Assembly (NCBI GenBank): GCA_958299035.1 | Contig: CATQJL010000223.1 | Coordinates: 55,596,302-55,660,301 of the forward strand | Origin: Cylicocyclus nassatus | Lineage: Eukaryota; Nematoda; Chromadorea; Rhabditida; Strongylidae | Reading direction: 5' to 3' | DNA: 64,000 nucleotides | In this document: positions 44,714 to 56,274 of the stretch, one piece after another | Layout: every line of letters begins with the position of its first letter | Position numbering within the stretch: position 1 is the stretch's first letter | Notes under the pieces: model-generated | Databases searched by the model: none | What the model saw: the letters and a program-made list of their open reading frames with translations, nothing else | Told to the model about the DNA's origin: nothing | Program-made: the position numbers and the translations under genes

Positions 44714-44988
44714 AGGCGCCGTAAAATCTAATTGCCAACGAAGAGAGCGGTCGTCGCGAACGACTGTCGGCGTTTACTATATTCCAAGAAACTTTCTTTA
44801 GTTTTCATGTTGTTCTCGTCAACAAGGTATATCTTAAAGAAAGCTCCCTTCAAAAGTTAAAAAAACGTGTGGAAAGGGTGCGCGCTCTTTGTTGCTCGCA
44901 AAAAGCCTGTAACGCTCCGGGACCAAACGTTTCCAGCTGCGCCGCCGTTGGTGTTCAAAGCGCATGGGCAATTGGATTTTACGGTACC
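44714..44988. mobile_element. GGCGCCGTAAAAC MITE, copy 1
   Basis: Left end GGCGCCGTAAAATCTAATTG is mirrored by CAATTGGATTTTACGGTACC at the right. Interior words (GAGCGGTCGTCGCGAACGAC, GGGACCAAACGTTTCCAGC) are shared with copy 2. Target duplication is unclear. Confidence 0.68.
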
Positions 44989-44999
44989 TTACATTCTAA

Positions 45000-45720
45000 A
45001 TAGTAATTCGCCGTCCAGTCAAAGTAGTCCCACTTCTCTGTTTCCGGCTTATTACGCAGTGTTTGGCTCTGCTGCTGTGCTCTATCAAATCTTTTTGATT
45101 ACCATACCAAGTTTAGTTTGGGCAGAGCTTATGCAAATGAATCTCTGCGACTAAAATATCTATTGTCGCACTGAACGGTCGCCGTGAGGTATCATCCGTC
45201 ATGTCTGTAGGCTAAACCTGCAAGAAAATCAAGCCTATTGCAACTCAAGGGCTAAATCAGCACAATGGAAGCGCCATCATTCTGCTCTATAGCCTCTGCG
45301 CTTATCCACTACATAAATGAATTTTTTTGGGAACCTGCTTTGAGAAATATCCGTGTTTGTTTACTAAAACTGTTACTTTCGAGTCAAATTGACTGATGGT
45401 TTGAGCGAAAGTGTTCGTGAACTATTTCGAAGATATGCGTTCGCTCATGCAATTATGCCTGAGATGTCCTAGATTGTTTTCACACTCCAAATTTGCTACA
45501 AAAACCGGGTCACTCATAAATAAAGTCAGCAAAGGTCAAGTACCAATATGAACACTGACGAATTGGCAAAATATCAACAAGAAAGCAAAACGAAAATTCC
45601 TGTGGAATCAGTCGAGCTTCTACCTGACTTGAGACAAGCTTTTGTACTCTGGGGGCTCAGCCAGGGATGGCAGTTTGGCGAAGTGTAAGGCTGCTTGCAC
45701 AAAGGATGACAGCGTAGATG
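45000..45720. other. No gene recognised
   Basis: Sequence between the two MITE copies; no supported feature. Confidence 0.35.
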
Positions 45721-45723
45721 TAT

Positions 45724-46035
45724 AGGCGCCGTAAAACCTAATTGCCCGCGCCGTGCCTTGAACACCAGCGTAAGCGAGCGGTCGTCGCGAACGACTGTTG
45801 GCGTTCACTATATTCCAAAAAATCTTCCTTAAACTTTCATGTTGTTATCGTCAATGCAAGGTATATCTCGACGAAAACCCCCCCCCCCCTCAAAAGTTTA
45901 CAAAAATATGTGTGGAAAGGACGCGCGCTCATTGTCGCTCGAAAAAAGCCCGTAGCGCTTCGGGACCAAACGTTTCCAGCCGCGCCGCGCGTTGGTGTTC
46001 AAAGCGACGCGTGGGCAATTGGGTTTTACGGGGCC
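45724..46035. mobile_element. GGCGCCGTAAAAC MITE, copy 2
   Basis: Same structure and interior as copy 1, in the same orientation, with ends AGGCGCCGTAAAACCTAATT and CAATTGGGTTTTACGGGGCC. GGTGTTCAA(A)G(C/G) near each end is also inverted. Confidence 0.7.
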
Positions 46036-46568
46036 TGTACTTACCCTGCTCACGTCCAGTGCACAACCAGGCGAGAGAGAAACAACATAAAAAGCGGCTA
46101 AGCATGCTTCACCAAATGCTACGAGGGTCGGAGCACGAGCACTGCCCAAGCGTGCAGCTCTTTCGAAACCAAAAAGCAAACGCAGAAGGCAGATTCTCCG
46201 CTGTAAAACGTTCCGCTGCGGTGCAGCACTTGCACAGTCTTTGCAATCCACATCTTAAGCAAAGAATATTAGACACGAGTACAAGAAGGCTAAGCCGCAC
46301 ACCTGTGGTATAACTTTGCGGACTGCTCCCGCTCACCCTCTTCGTCCTAATGCGCCGTCTCCCAATCCAGAAGCAAAAGCCCCAGCGCTAAGGGCTTCCG
46401 CCGTTTAGCACGTTATTAAGAACAGTCAAAGAAACCACGTACTGCTTCCGTCTTGCTGAAGCCAGATGAAGCATTGTCGACAGATGAGGAGCGAGAAGAT
46501 ATTCTCTGGTGTGACAATCCCATATAAACACACCTGTTAACTCTCACATAAGACACCTTTAGTTTCAG

Positions 46569-47142
46569 ACAAAAGCGTAAATTCGCAGCCGGGTTCACCA
46601 CTACAAACACGTGGATCTTCACTCATCAATCCAAAGGATGCGCCTGGCATGTCCGCAGCCAAATTAATCGGTTTAATGGTAATCTACAGTACTGACGTAC
46701 TCTATCAGGTTCTTGGGAAGAAACCCACAGCGGTTGCCGGTCAACTTTTAAGTGGATTGATAATCTTTTTCCAATCGCAACCGGCAACAAGACTCTAAGG
46801 GAAGACTTTAGCGAAGCGAAAGCGGATGTAGACTTCGTCCGCCAGATCCAAGAAAATCACCAGGGACAGGACGACGTGATGCTTGTCACGGGAATTCCGT
46901 TTGGACTTCGCAAAGGCGACACGCCAGTGATTTCACGTTTACACTCGAGAAAGCCAAACAATCGTAAGACGAGTGGGTTCTCGAAGCTTACCAGTGCGGC
47001 AACTCAGATATCTGACTTCGACAACTCTTTGAAAAATTCGGAGGCTCAAACGGAGCTACCACTCCATACTGTCGATCACGGTAGTGGCGACTCCGAGTTA
47101 GGAGTCACACCGCGCGCGGCGGCCGCTTCGCCGCGCAAGTAA
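46569..47142 (+). CDS. Unrecognised two-exon gene fragment
   Basis: Exon 46569-46678 (after TTTCAG) reads KRKFAAGFTTTNTWIFTHQS and onward; exon 46709-47142 reads GSWEETHSGCRSTFKWIDNL, then an acidic segment, and ends AAAASPRK with a stop. They join in phase over a 30-nt interval (GTAATC...ATCAG), unusually short for an intron even in nematodes, so a frameshifted single exon is the alternative. Base composition is richer in GC than its surroundings. No domain is recognised. Confidence 0.42.
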
Positions 47143-47244
47143 CGCACGGAAATTTCTCAATGCATATGGACGAATGCTTTAATGTGTACGAACGGATATT
47201 CTCTAGTTCACGTTATTTATGCCCCAATGTTCTCTAACCTGCAG

Positions 47245-49650
47245 GCTGCAGAATTCAGTAAATTCCTTTATCTTCTAGGACGTGAAAGAAGTTTGATTTC
47301 AAACGATCTGAAGCCAATGCATGATCAAATAGGTGATTTGGCATTTAACAACTATCGCATGTACGCAGATGCTGGCAGGACACTCAGCACTGGAAATTGT
47401 AAGTTTCTTGCATTTTTTTTTACCACAACACGAAGAATATGTTTCCTTCCAGCTTACCGAGATGAACATACTCGTACAGAAGATGTTTGTAAGGAATTGG
47501 AAGTTGTCAAATCCGCCTGTGAAAAAGATAGTCTAGTACTGGGAACCTCTGTCGCTCACTTCGGTAAGCCAACATGTTTTTACATTAATTTTATCCTTTT
47601 TATTAGGGAAGTTTTTCTTTTTCTAGAGAATGGACGTTTGCATTCATGCCGGTTATTATGGAGCTGCATATTCAACGAATTACGGTATGATGCTTCAGCT
47701 CATAAAGAATCCTTTAGTCAAGGTAAGCATGAGAGGCTCCATTTGTTCCAACCGCAGCTTTGATTCACCGCATTGCTGACACATTAGTGGAAGCGAGAGC
47801 ATTCCTTCTCAGAGAGCTATTCAATAAATTCTCAGGCCCTCTTAATCTCGCTTCTTATAAACATATACAATACGTCTATATCTACCCTGAAGCTCTGTTT
47901 TTTCCACTTTTTCTTGTTCAGATTGTCAATAATGTGCCAAAAATGCCTCACCTTACACCTACGCAATTACATGTTTGCATGGCAGCACAGATATGTATTT
48001 AGATCGTCAAATCCTCGATATCAGGGTCGGTTTCTAACTTTTTTTACTGCTAAAAGCTTATGGATAATTTGCTTACAGAACCATCCCGAATTTGCAATTC
48101 GTGTTATTGAAATCTATAAATATTGCATGTATGATACGCTTGTGCTATATCTTGCTGTCTTCCCAGAAGACGAGACAATGCGCAAAAATGTGAGTTGAGT
48201 TTTCATAAAAGCTACTTATCCTTTCATTATAAATCTCCCTTATCCTTTCAATGTCGCAAAACATTCTATCTATAGTTGTCTTTGGACCCGAGGTGGGAAA
48301 CATAGCCTTCAAGCGCCCCGTCATCGGTTCTTAGACAGTGGACGGCAAGAAACATCACTCGATTACTCGATATCATACGGAAAGCTGTCATGAAGTAGGT
48401 GTCAATTTCTATGCACTGAAGTTTTTCTTGGCACTTTGAAACTGTTGTTGTCATTTTACACATGATGCTGATTTGATTTAGAAGCAGCGTTGATATGTCA
48501 CTGTATGGTCTAAGCTTATGTCGTTGGCTGCATCTTTGGGTCGAATGGATCTTTGTTTTTTTTCACTTGTCGTCGATTCTCTCATCAAGTAGTGTTAGAG
48601 CGATTCCCTTCTGCTGTCCGAATAGCAACCAATACGTTAGTTTTTCCATGCCATTTATTGATGGTCGCGTCTGATCACTGTACATGTTCCTGAACGATAC
48701 AAAAGTGTTGTCCATTGCTAGTGGTGAATTACCTTACTTGGCTTTAGACAATGAACCTTTGGACGCCAGTAAGCCTCCACAACCTTCACCAGAAGTGTCC
48801 TTGTGGGATGATATCCGCGCTTATGGCAATGCAGTAGTTGAAGCTCTGAATGGGTTGCGCTAAACTTCAAGCCTTATGCTGGTACGTGCTTGATGGATAT
48901 ACCGTTTCCAGAGATATCTTTTGCAGATCCAGAATTACCAATAAGGGTATCGTTACGCAGCAAATTGATATGGCTTTCTGGCCAGTCATCGTCTTCGCAT
49001 TTCAAAAGGCCGTAAAAATTTTCAGTTTCCACTTTGTTCCACTGTTCCCATACTCCGAGATCCCTCGTCTGTCCGGAACAACGCCAAGTCCACAGATCTT
49101 TGTGAGTAACATTATTCCACATTCATATTTCCATCATACTTGAATTTGGCAATTTTTATTTTTATTTCGTACAATACATGCTCTCGAGCTAAGATTTTCC
49201 TTTATCAAAGCTTTAGCTTTGGTAGTGTATGCGCAGAAAACCTATTTCAAGTTAAACTTTTGGTAGTCTCGGCTGAACACTGTACTTTAGCCCCACATGT
49301 TCCCATTAGCAATAATTTTTATTACAGAAATCGTTCACTGAGCTCAACATGAAGGAGTTGATGGCTTCTTGCCAAGCTTGCGCGAGCGTCCAATAAGCTC
49401 TTGACAAACTTATGCAAGAGAGGATAGTTCCTGATTTGGAGATTCTGAACATTCCTAGCAATGAAATGAAAGAACTGGATACTACTGAAGCCAAATCTTA
49501 CAAGCAGACGTGGCTTTTGCACTTTCGGATACTTCCATGTGCTCCCCTCCTGAGCAAAACCCAAGTTCCATTCATTTCGAACTTGGAGATGATAGAGGCG
49601 AGGGTGCTATTGTGGAGAAAGCAGTAGCGGAGGAAGCCACAGGGTAAGGG
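47245..49650 (+). pseudogene. Decayed copy of COG8 (conserved oligomeric Golgi complex subunit 8)
   Basis: Exon 47245-47398 reads FSKFLYLLGRERSLISNDLK then DQIGDLAFNNYRMYADAGR, matching the COG8 N-terminal region. Exon 47453-47563 follows in phase over a 54-nt intron. Further segments match in order: MDVCIHAGYYGAAYSTNYGM (47630), IHRIADTLVEARAFLLREL (47761), IVNNVPKMPHLTPTQLHV (47922), MYLDRQILDIR (47993), NHPEFAIRVIEIYKYCMYDT (48079), SLAASLGRMDL (48530) and VLERFPSAVRIATNT (48596). But the GYYGAA exon is out of phase with its neighbour and the about 40 residues expected before it are missing; the frame shifts near 47985 and 48520, stops occur at 48597 and in VEALNGLR(stop) at 48861. COG8 normally tethers vesicles at the Golgi; this copy should not make a full protein. 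Retained introns indicate a DNA-level duplicate, not a retrocopy. Confidence 0.7.
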
Positions 49651-50520
49651 TACGTTCCTTCAGAGTATGTCACAATTCTTTCGCAATCGTACAAACGTAA
49701 ACTCGAAGAGATTTGGCGATATAGAGCACCCTTCAAATTCAACATCTGTGTGTATGCGCCAGGCCTGACAAGAAGAGTTGTCTTGATGTTGATGTTTATT
49801 TGAAGTAATTTTTTGTATGCCGAACGTTACGACTGGACCAAAAAGCTGTCGGTTTTAGTGATGTCTAGCAATGAAAGAGTATTTGGTGACCGTGACCATT
49901 TGAGAAGCGATGTTTACCGTAAGGTGCATCTCGAAAAGCTGCTTCTAAGTCTGCATCTGCTATCTGCGAAACGACTTTCTGGAGGAATCGTTTTACTTTT
50001 TTTAAATTCGTATACTTCTAAGTTGAAAGCACCAGGTCTTGTTCCCCTTCTGACTACCAAAGAAAATCTTAGATAGTATACTATTGTGATAAGGCTAAAT
50101 TAGTGCATATTCAGCAGTTCAAAAGGCAAATTTTACTAACGATTTTGACCCTCCACAGTAGTGTGAATTATTCTTTAAAAAATTATCATAACTCCGCTTT
50201 GATTATCGTTTCTTTCATATGAGAGTCGTTTTCGAACCAACATTCAAGGGCGCATTTTTCAACAAACGCTTTTTCATAAATGGCCACTGTCACCAAGTAT
50301 ACTTCCCTTGTACGGTCTATGAGCCGAAGTGTTGTAGACGCAAGCTTGTCCGCTAAGGGTTCTTCTTGACCAAATAACCATTTCGAAATAAAGGAGAATG
50401 ATGACTTTCAATACTAGATCACTTAAGGATGAGCGTGTGATCATAGAGATCAAACACCTCACATCAAAAAATCTATCAATAGTTCCTTCCAAAAATCACG
50501 TTCATATCCCACGCACGTAC
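49651..50520. other. No gene recognised
   Basis: Short frames only. Confidence 0.35.
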
Positions 50521-50524
50521 ATTT

Positions 50525-50890
50525 GTGGTATCTTCCCCTCCACTGCTGTTACCCTTGGTCTGCGTCTCAGACCTGCCACGTGTGCCTAACATGTTGGCAA
50601 CATGCTTGCGACGTGCACCAACATGTTGGCGTGCCCAAAATGTCCTGCAAACATGTTGTAGCATGTTGCAAATAAGTTGTTGGCACGCTGCCAACATGTT
50701 AGCCCCACGCACGGCTGGTGCTGGACGCATACCAAGGGTAGTAGCAACTTGGAGGGGACGATATTAGTTTCTTCTACCATGCCAAGTGAAATAGCTGTTG
50801 TTGACTGGGACGCAGACTAAGGGTAGTAGCAACTGTGGAGGGGACGATATTAGTTTCTTCCACCATGCCAAGTGAAATAGCAACATCAAT
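50525..50890. repeat. ACATGTTGGCA-rich repeat with inverted and tandem flanks
   Basis: CAACATGTTGGC-type words recur about seven times between 50588 and 50705 in both orientations. The flank ATCTTCCCCTCCACTGCTGT is inverted at 50740-50760 and again at 50830-50850; the last two are tandem copies of a block that includes GGACGATATTAGTTTCTTC. Confidence 0.5.
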
Positions 50891-52027
50891 CCAGCGCTAC
50901 ATCGGGGAGAGGGACGTTAGCCAAAAAGCAACTCACGGCATCTGTCGCTACAGGATCCCTGGGACTCGGATGTCGTACGTGTTCATTATTCAAAGAAGAA
51001 ACCAAAGGAGTGAAGTGTATGCCTGCAGAGCCTGCAGGAAGAAACATGGCCATCACATGAATGTAAGGGTAAGTAGTGCTAAAGCTTGTCTGACTTAAAT
51101 CCTCCCCGATTCCGTAAGCGCAAGTGAGTGGGCGGGGGCTACCAATGATTTGAGAGTCTACCTGAAGATAGGCAGGGGCGCGGCTGATGTCGCCTTGAGG
51201 CATGATAATCTACGGTTCTAGTCATACACTTTGGGCATTGCGAAGTCTTGCAAACGGCGCCAGTCGGCGTCGTTTTTTCGAAATGTGCTTTGCCCAAGAA
51301 GAAGGGTGCACAATATACTTAAGGAAATTTGAAATGTTTTCGAATGTTTGGATATCGGACAGTATTCAAAAATCAAAATTTACAAATATTCGACTAAATA
51401 ACCATTCACCTCTGCTTGGCAGAGGCTCGCATTGGCTTCACTTTCTGCATGCCTGACTCATTCCTGCATAGTAATAACAATGAAACTCATCGTACCATGC
51501 AGGCTATCACGAATGATTCGTAAGCAACCTATTCATTTCTAGAACTTTTTGGTGAGATTGGTATTTTCGCGTGGATGAAACTTTTTCGAGAAGAAGTAAT
51601 GCGAATTTAAATCGATTTTTGGACTTTTTCTGGCTTGGTAGTCGCCATAGCAATAATCACCGTGGGATTACATTTTTGTGCAAAAATCTTTTCAAATGAT
51701 CAGGTAAAATATTGGCAAGTTGAACGTTTAAGCAACTTATTCTTTTTGGCGTCATTTTCGTAAAGTAATAATTTTGTTTCCATTTTTCAGGTTAATGTCC
51801 ATGGCTTCCACATTAGCTCGTCAAACATATCCATGACTTCGCAGAAAGTGTTGGTACCAGCCCAATTTTGCTGGCCAGAAGCCAAGTGGATCCGTTTGAC
51901 GCGCAATTTTTGGGAATCCACTCAGCAAATCCGCTCGTGCTTTTGCATAGCGGTCTTTCATGCTGCTAGCATGCGCTATGCAAAATTTGGGCTGAGGGCG
52001 TTGGCTGGAACACCCTCCTCGTAACGA
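50891..52027. other. No gene recognised
   Basis: No supported exon. A short TTCGAA-like relic lies near 51335-51400. Confidence 0.35.
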
Positions 52028-52034
52028 ACACACA

Positions 52035-52084
<50 letters not shown>
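52028..52084. repeat. (AC)n microsatellite
   Basis: An almost pure AC dinucleotide run of about 56 bp. A short TTCGAA-type relic follows at 52138-52205. Confidence 0.95.
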
Positions 52085-52086
<2 letters not shown>

Positions 52087-52949
52087 GCTTAAACATCTTT
52101 AGCCCATTCTTATAATTTATGATATTAAAAACCTTAGGTTTTGAATATTCGAATTTTCGAATCATTGGCATTCGAATGATTTATTTGAATAATCGAATAA
52201 TCGTTGGACTCGGTCTAAAGTATAGTGCACAATGAAAACCTGGAAGTAGAACAGATTGCATGAACAGTCAAAGTGATTGGGCACAGTGGAATTGTCAACG
52301 CGCTAGGACGGCTTAATTACGGGTTTCGTGATGGAATTTTGTATAAATTTTTTATCTATCATCGTGTTCTCTAAACAGTATGTTGTCTCAGGTTATGGGA
52401 AACGAAATTTATGAAGACCCTTGCAAAAATCATAAATGCTAAGCTATAAATGCTTCTCTTGACAGGGCGATTCGAATCATATATGAAGTACATAACTTTT
52501 TCTAATCCGCTTTTGACTGCATGTAATAGCGTAAATCAATTTTTTGGAAAACCCGATTCCAGACGTGTCAGAAAATCAAAAATACTGCGGATTTGGCATC
52601 CACTTCTGTCATGCGAGTGTGGGAAAATAGAATTCAAATTGCAATGACTGAGGAAAAAGCGAGAGACAAAGTGGTAGCTCACTTCTTCAAAAGAGGACTA
52701 GCCACACGCGTAAAAGTACCCAAAGGTTAGGAGTTGCGTTTGTATAATGAAAACAAATGGAATTGTTTCCTTGAGAGCGAAGTCATGTCACGCGGATCAT
52801 TTAATCAACTGGAGCTGTCTACCTGAGAGATATGAAAAACTCTCGAATGGGGCTGCATTTCTACAGGAGCTAACACCAATGTAAAATGTGTACTTTTCAA
52901 GTGATACTTTGAGAGTGGGTGCTTACGCACCATAGTTATAACTCGTTAT

Positions 52950-53262
52950 GAAATTGAGATTACAGATGGCGTGTGAGCAGGGAATAAAGGCCTTGATCAT
53001 GGATGGTATACAATCTTGCCGGCCAAATTCATCAGTTTTGAAAGGCTTTTTTTAAGCTTGCTTTGGCATACGCGCTCATGCGCAACAAAACGCAAGAAAC
53101 GTATGAAAAAGTCTTTGAAAAAGTTCACTGCCAGCTGCATTCAATCAACCCGAACATGACTCCACCAACAATCATAGCTGGCTTCGAGATAGCGGCAATT
53201 AGGGCCGCGGAAAGACATTGGCCCGTAGTAAAGCTGCTTCAGTCGATCTCAACTGAATAAAA
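52950..53262 (+). pseudogene. MULE transposase fragment
   Basis: The frame from about 53057 reads LAYALMRNKTQETYEKVFEK, then PPTIIAGFEIAAIRAAERHW, which fits the MULE transposase core (ALM.NKT.ETY...F; then a D/G-FE-AA-A segment before the GC-FH motif). The Asp expected just before FE.AA is Gly here, and the protein ends in a stop soon after. Upstream, ALIMDGIQSCRP lies in a different frame. It is a broken relic. Confidence 0.5.
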
Positions 53263-53269
53263 TTTCAGT

Positions 53270-54900
53270 TGAGGCTTCGACGAATCAGCTTGCCTTCATT
53301 CGAGCCATTGATCCATATCGTTTATTTATACGTAATCATTCTCGAGAAGACCACGTATTGTACGAGTCAAAACTCGTAATTCACCCCATTCAATTGTTCT
53401 ACTACTAGAAATGAAAAAAGTGGTTTAAACTTGTCAGAAATGTATGGTGTAACTTCCACTAGGCTGATCCCAATGAATGATAGCTCTAAGAGCTCGTTTG
53501 TAGGAAAATCCTTTTAGAAAAGTGAGTTCAAGCGCATTGTTGGAAGGTAAAAGTAGAACATGGCCTAATAGTCAGTTCTTGCGATTTTGTGGGCACAGGA
53601 TTTGTTAACGGGTCATTACTAACGCATCTTTCTGATGGTATTGATCATCTCTCTACATTCAAGCTCCGCCTTTAATAATTATCATATGCAATTGCCTTCG
53701 AAAACGCCAAACAATTGTTTGCATCATCTGTTGTACTACTCAAATGAATTCCCACTGTCTCCTGAGGACGGTCATATCGCGAGCGACTGAAAGCCTTACT
53801 AGTGTGGAGTATGAATCTAGTCTCTTAATACTCGATTGCCGAAACGAGCGCCTTTCACATACACGGAATGAAAAAAAATAGCATCACTAGCTGCACTACG
53901 TGATCGCCTGTTCGCATTATCTTTTTCGTTTTTCAAGATTTAGCTACCCCCTCCACCTCCCCTTTATTTTGAGCTACTCAGAACACAACATAATGGACGA
54001 GATGCTTCAACAGTCTACCATATATTTTACAAGTCCGGGCTTCATCTTAAACTTCATATCGTGTTCAAGGACTCCACCTGTTTTGAAAACATTTGAATGT
54101 CTTGACTCCTAGTGATGCAGTGCACGGATTTAACTAACTAAGACATCGCTGAGCTTCTACCTCTTGTTTAACCACTCCCGTGAAAGTTCTGCACAGAATC
54201 CACTGATAACCTTTCAGTCAAGCAAATTCGGACGAATCGCATAGGTATTAAAAAAAGGACAAGAAATGAAGGTAATGCAAAAGGAAGAATTCTTGATAAG
54301 AGCTTTATTATCAAATTCTGTAAGCAAATTGAGTTCCTACGCGGACACGGCTACTTAGGCATTCACAGAGTTCTGATGAACTCCAGAGTGTGAACAGGTG
54401 TGATTACCTGCATGAAGGGCACCTGCTTGTCTTAATACCTCGTAGATATTGATAGCTCTATAAAAACAACTGCTTCGCACACAAGAAAAAACACTGATCG
54501 CTATAAGGACCTGCATTCAGACTTGCCCTGATTTCGTACTTCCAATAATGATACATCGTCTCCAGTACCGTGAGAGTCAGAACCACCTTCGAACAGTCAA
54601 ACAAATAACGTTCCTTGTAACATCAAAAGTAGGCCGAACAACGAAAAATTATAACCGATTCTCAAAACGCGTATACAGTTTCTTCCAAGACACCTAAAAG
54701 GCATTCGTTAGATTGAATTGACGATAAACAGCGTCAACAACAAAGGATGTACATGTTCATTGTGAAATCAGCTGTCATATGTCCAGCGTAAAAGTAAAAA
54801 AAAAGAGCCGTCATGTTTTGGCTAGCCAAACTCATTCTTATGTCGTATGCACGTATATCCCCGGGGAGTGGGAAGGGTAGAGGATCTGGGGTAGAGGACT
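53270..54900. other. No gene recognised
   Basis: AT-rich, short frames only. Confidence 0.4.
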
Positions 54901-54904
54901 ATGG

Positions 54905-55640
54905 GCCGCATGCATCAACATCCCCGCCAGAAAGGGGATCGCAGCTTAAAAAGTAAGCTTCATATTCTGAAGCTCCGAACTTCTGGATTTCATGCTGTCT
55001 GTCCATCCGTAAGTGTTCCTACCATCCTTCCCTATGAACATATTGAACAGGAGAGAAGCTGTGCAAGCCTCAATTTCTAGCGTTTTGTATAATCCCCTGA
55101 TGATCCCCGGTGGTCGATGTCTTTTCTTTAGAGTCACTTTTCTCTTCAAGTCAACGAAAACATGTCAAAGTTGTACTGATTATCTGTGCTGATAAGAACA
55201 ATGAGTTTTTGAAATAAATTTTTCGGTAAACCCCAACTTCCACCTGTGGTTCATCGCAAATTTCATGGCTCCAATACATCCTTTGTTCTCCGCACAACAT
55301 GCTTAGCACCATGAACTAGATGAACAGTACAACCTTGTAATGTTTGCGCTAACTTTGAAGGAAGAAAAACAAAGAAAAACGTCTTCTCTTCTCCGAAGAG
55401 AAGACGGTCGGCCGCGAGGATCATCAGGGAATCATACAAAACGCTAGAAAGTGAGGCTTGCACAGCTTCTCACTCCTGTTCAATATGATCATAGGGAAGG
55501 ATGGCAGGAATACTTACGGAGAGGTATACACCGTGAAATCCAGATATCTGGAGCTCCAGGATATGAAGCTTTTTGTAAGCTGCGATGTAATCCCCAGCGG
55601 GGATGTTAATTCATGCTGCCTTATATGTCGCCGAAAGTGG
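54905..55640. repeat. Foldback repeat, intact copy of the 15.7/21.7-kb family
   Basis: Left arm 54905-55075 (GGGGATCGCAGCTTAAAAAG ... AACATATTGAACAGGAG) is inverted at 55460-55640 (TCCTGTTCAATATGATCATA ... GGGATGTTAATTCATGC). It shows the sequence uninterrupted where the copy at 15.7-22.1 kb has two Harbinger insertions. Confidence 0.62.
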
Positions 55641-55732
55641 GAGGACAACGCAGCAGATACTTAGCCTTTGCATGTCTGGAATGTACATTTGAGCAGATGT
55701 CCAGCGGGACCTCCCACTTTCGATTACATATA

Positions 55733-56085
55733 GTCCCCTACCCGGGGATTTGAGAGGGGACGCGTTATATCTCGCTGCTCTGCATTATATCTCGCTGCTC
55801 TGCATATCTTTCTTCTTTTTTCTTTCTCTGCAATATAATGGTTCTCATACCGTGATACCTGCGCATAACGGTTGCCAGGGTACTGCCATACATCCTCAGG
55901 GAATCACACAAAACAATGAAAATCTAATCTTGTATGGCAGTAACCTGGCATCCACTGTGCGCAGGTATCACGGTATGAGAACCATCATGCAGATAGAGAA
56001 AGAAAAAGAAAGATATCTAGGCCAGGAAGATATGACGCATCCCTTCTCAGACCCCCTCACCTCCCTAGGGGGATGTACGTAAATA
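55733..56085. repeat. Foldback repeat of about 350 bp
   Basis: ATGGTTCTCATACCGTGATA pairs with TATCACGGTATGAGAACCAT across a core near 55905, and outer CCCCTACCCGGGG/CCTCCCTAGGGGG regions extend the symmetry. Non-coding. Confidence 0.62.
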
Positions 56086-56274
56086 CGGGCCTGAGAGTGC
56101 ACGATACGCAGCCGAAAAGAAGCTAAAGACAAAAATAAACAAGAAATTTGACATTTGCCATTAAGGTACCGGAGAAGAAAAGGAAAAGGCGCTCTAGTTT
56201 CACACTTACACAACACCATGATTACAAGTAGTAAGAGAAACATATACATAAACATAGGATTGGTACATCCTCAC

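Noticed and set aside
51821..52171. 116-residue minus-strand frame with a Cys-Val run
   Set aside because: The run is a translation of the (AC)n microsatellite.
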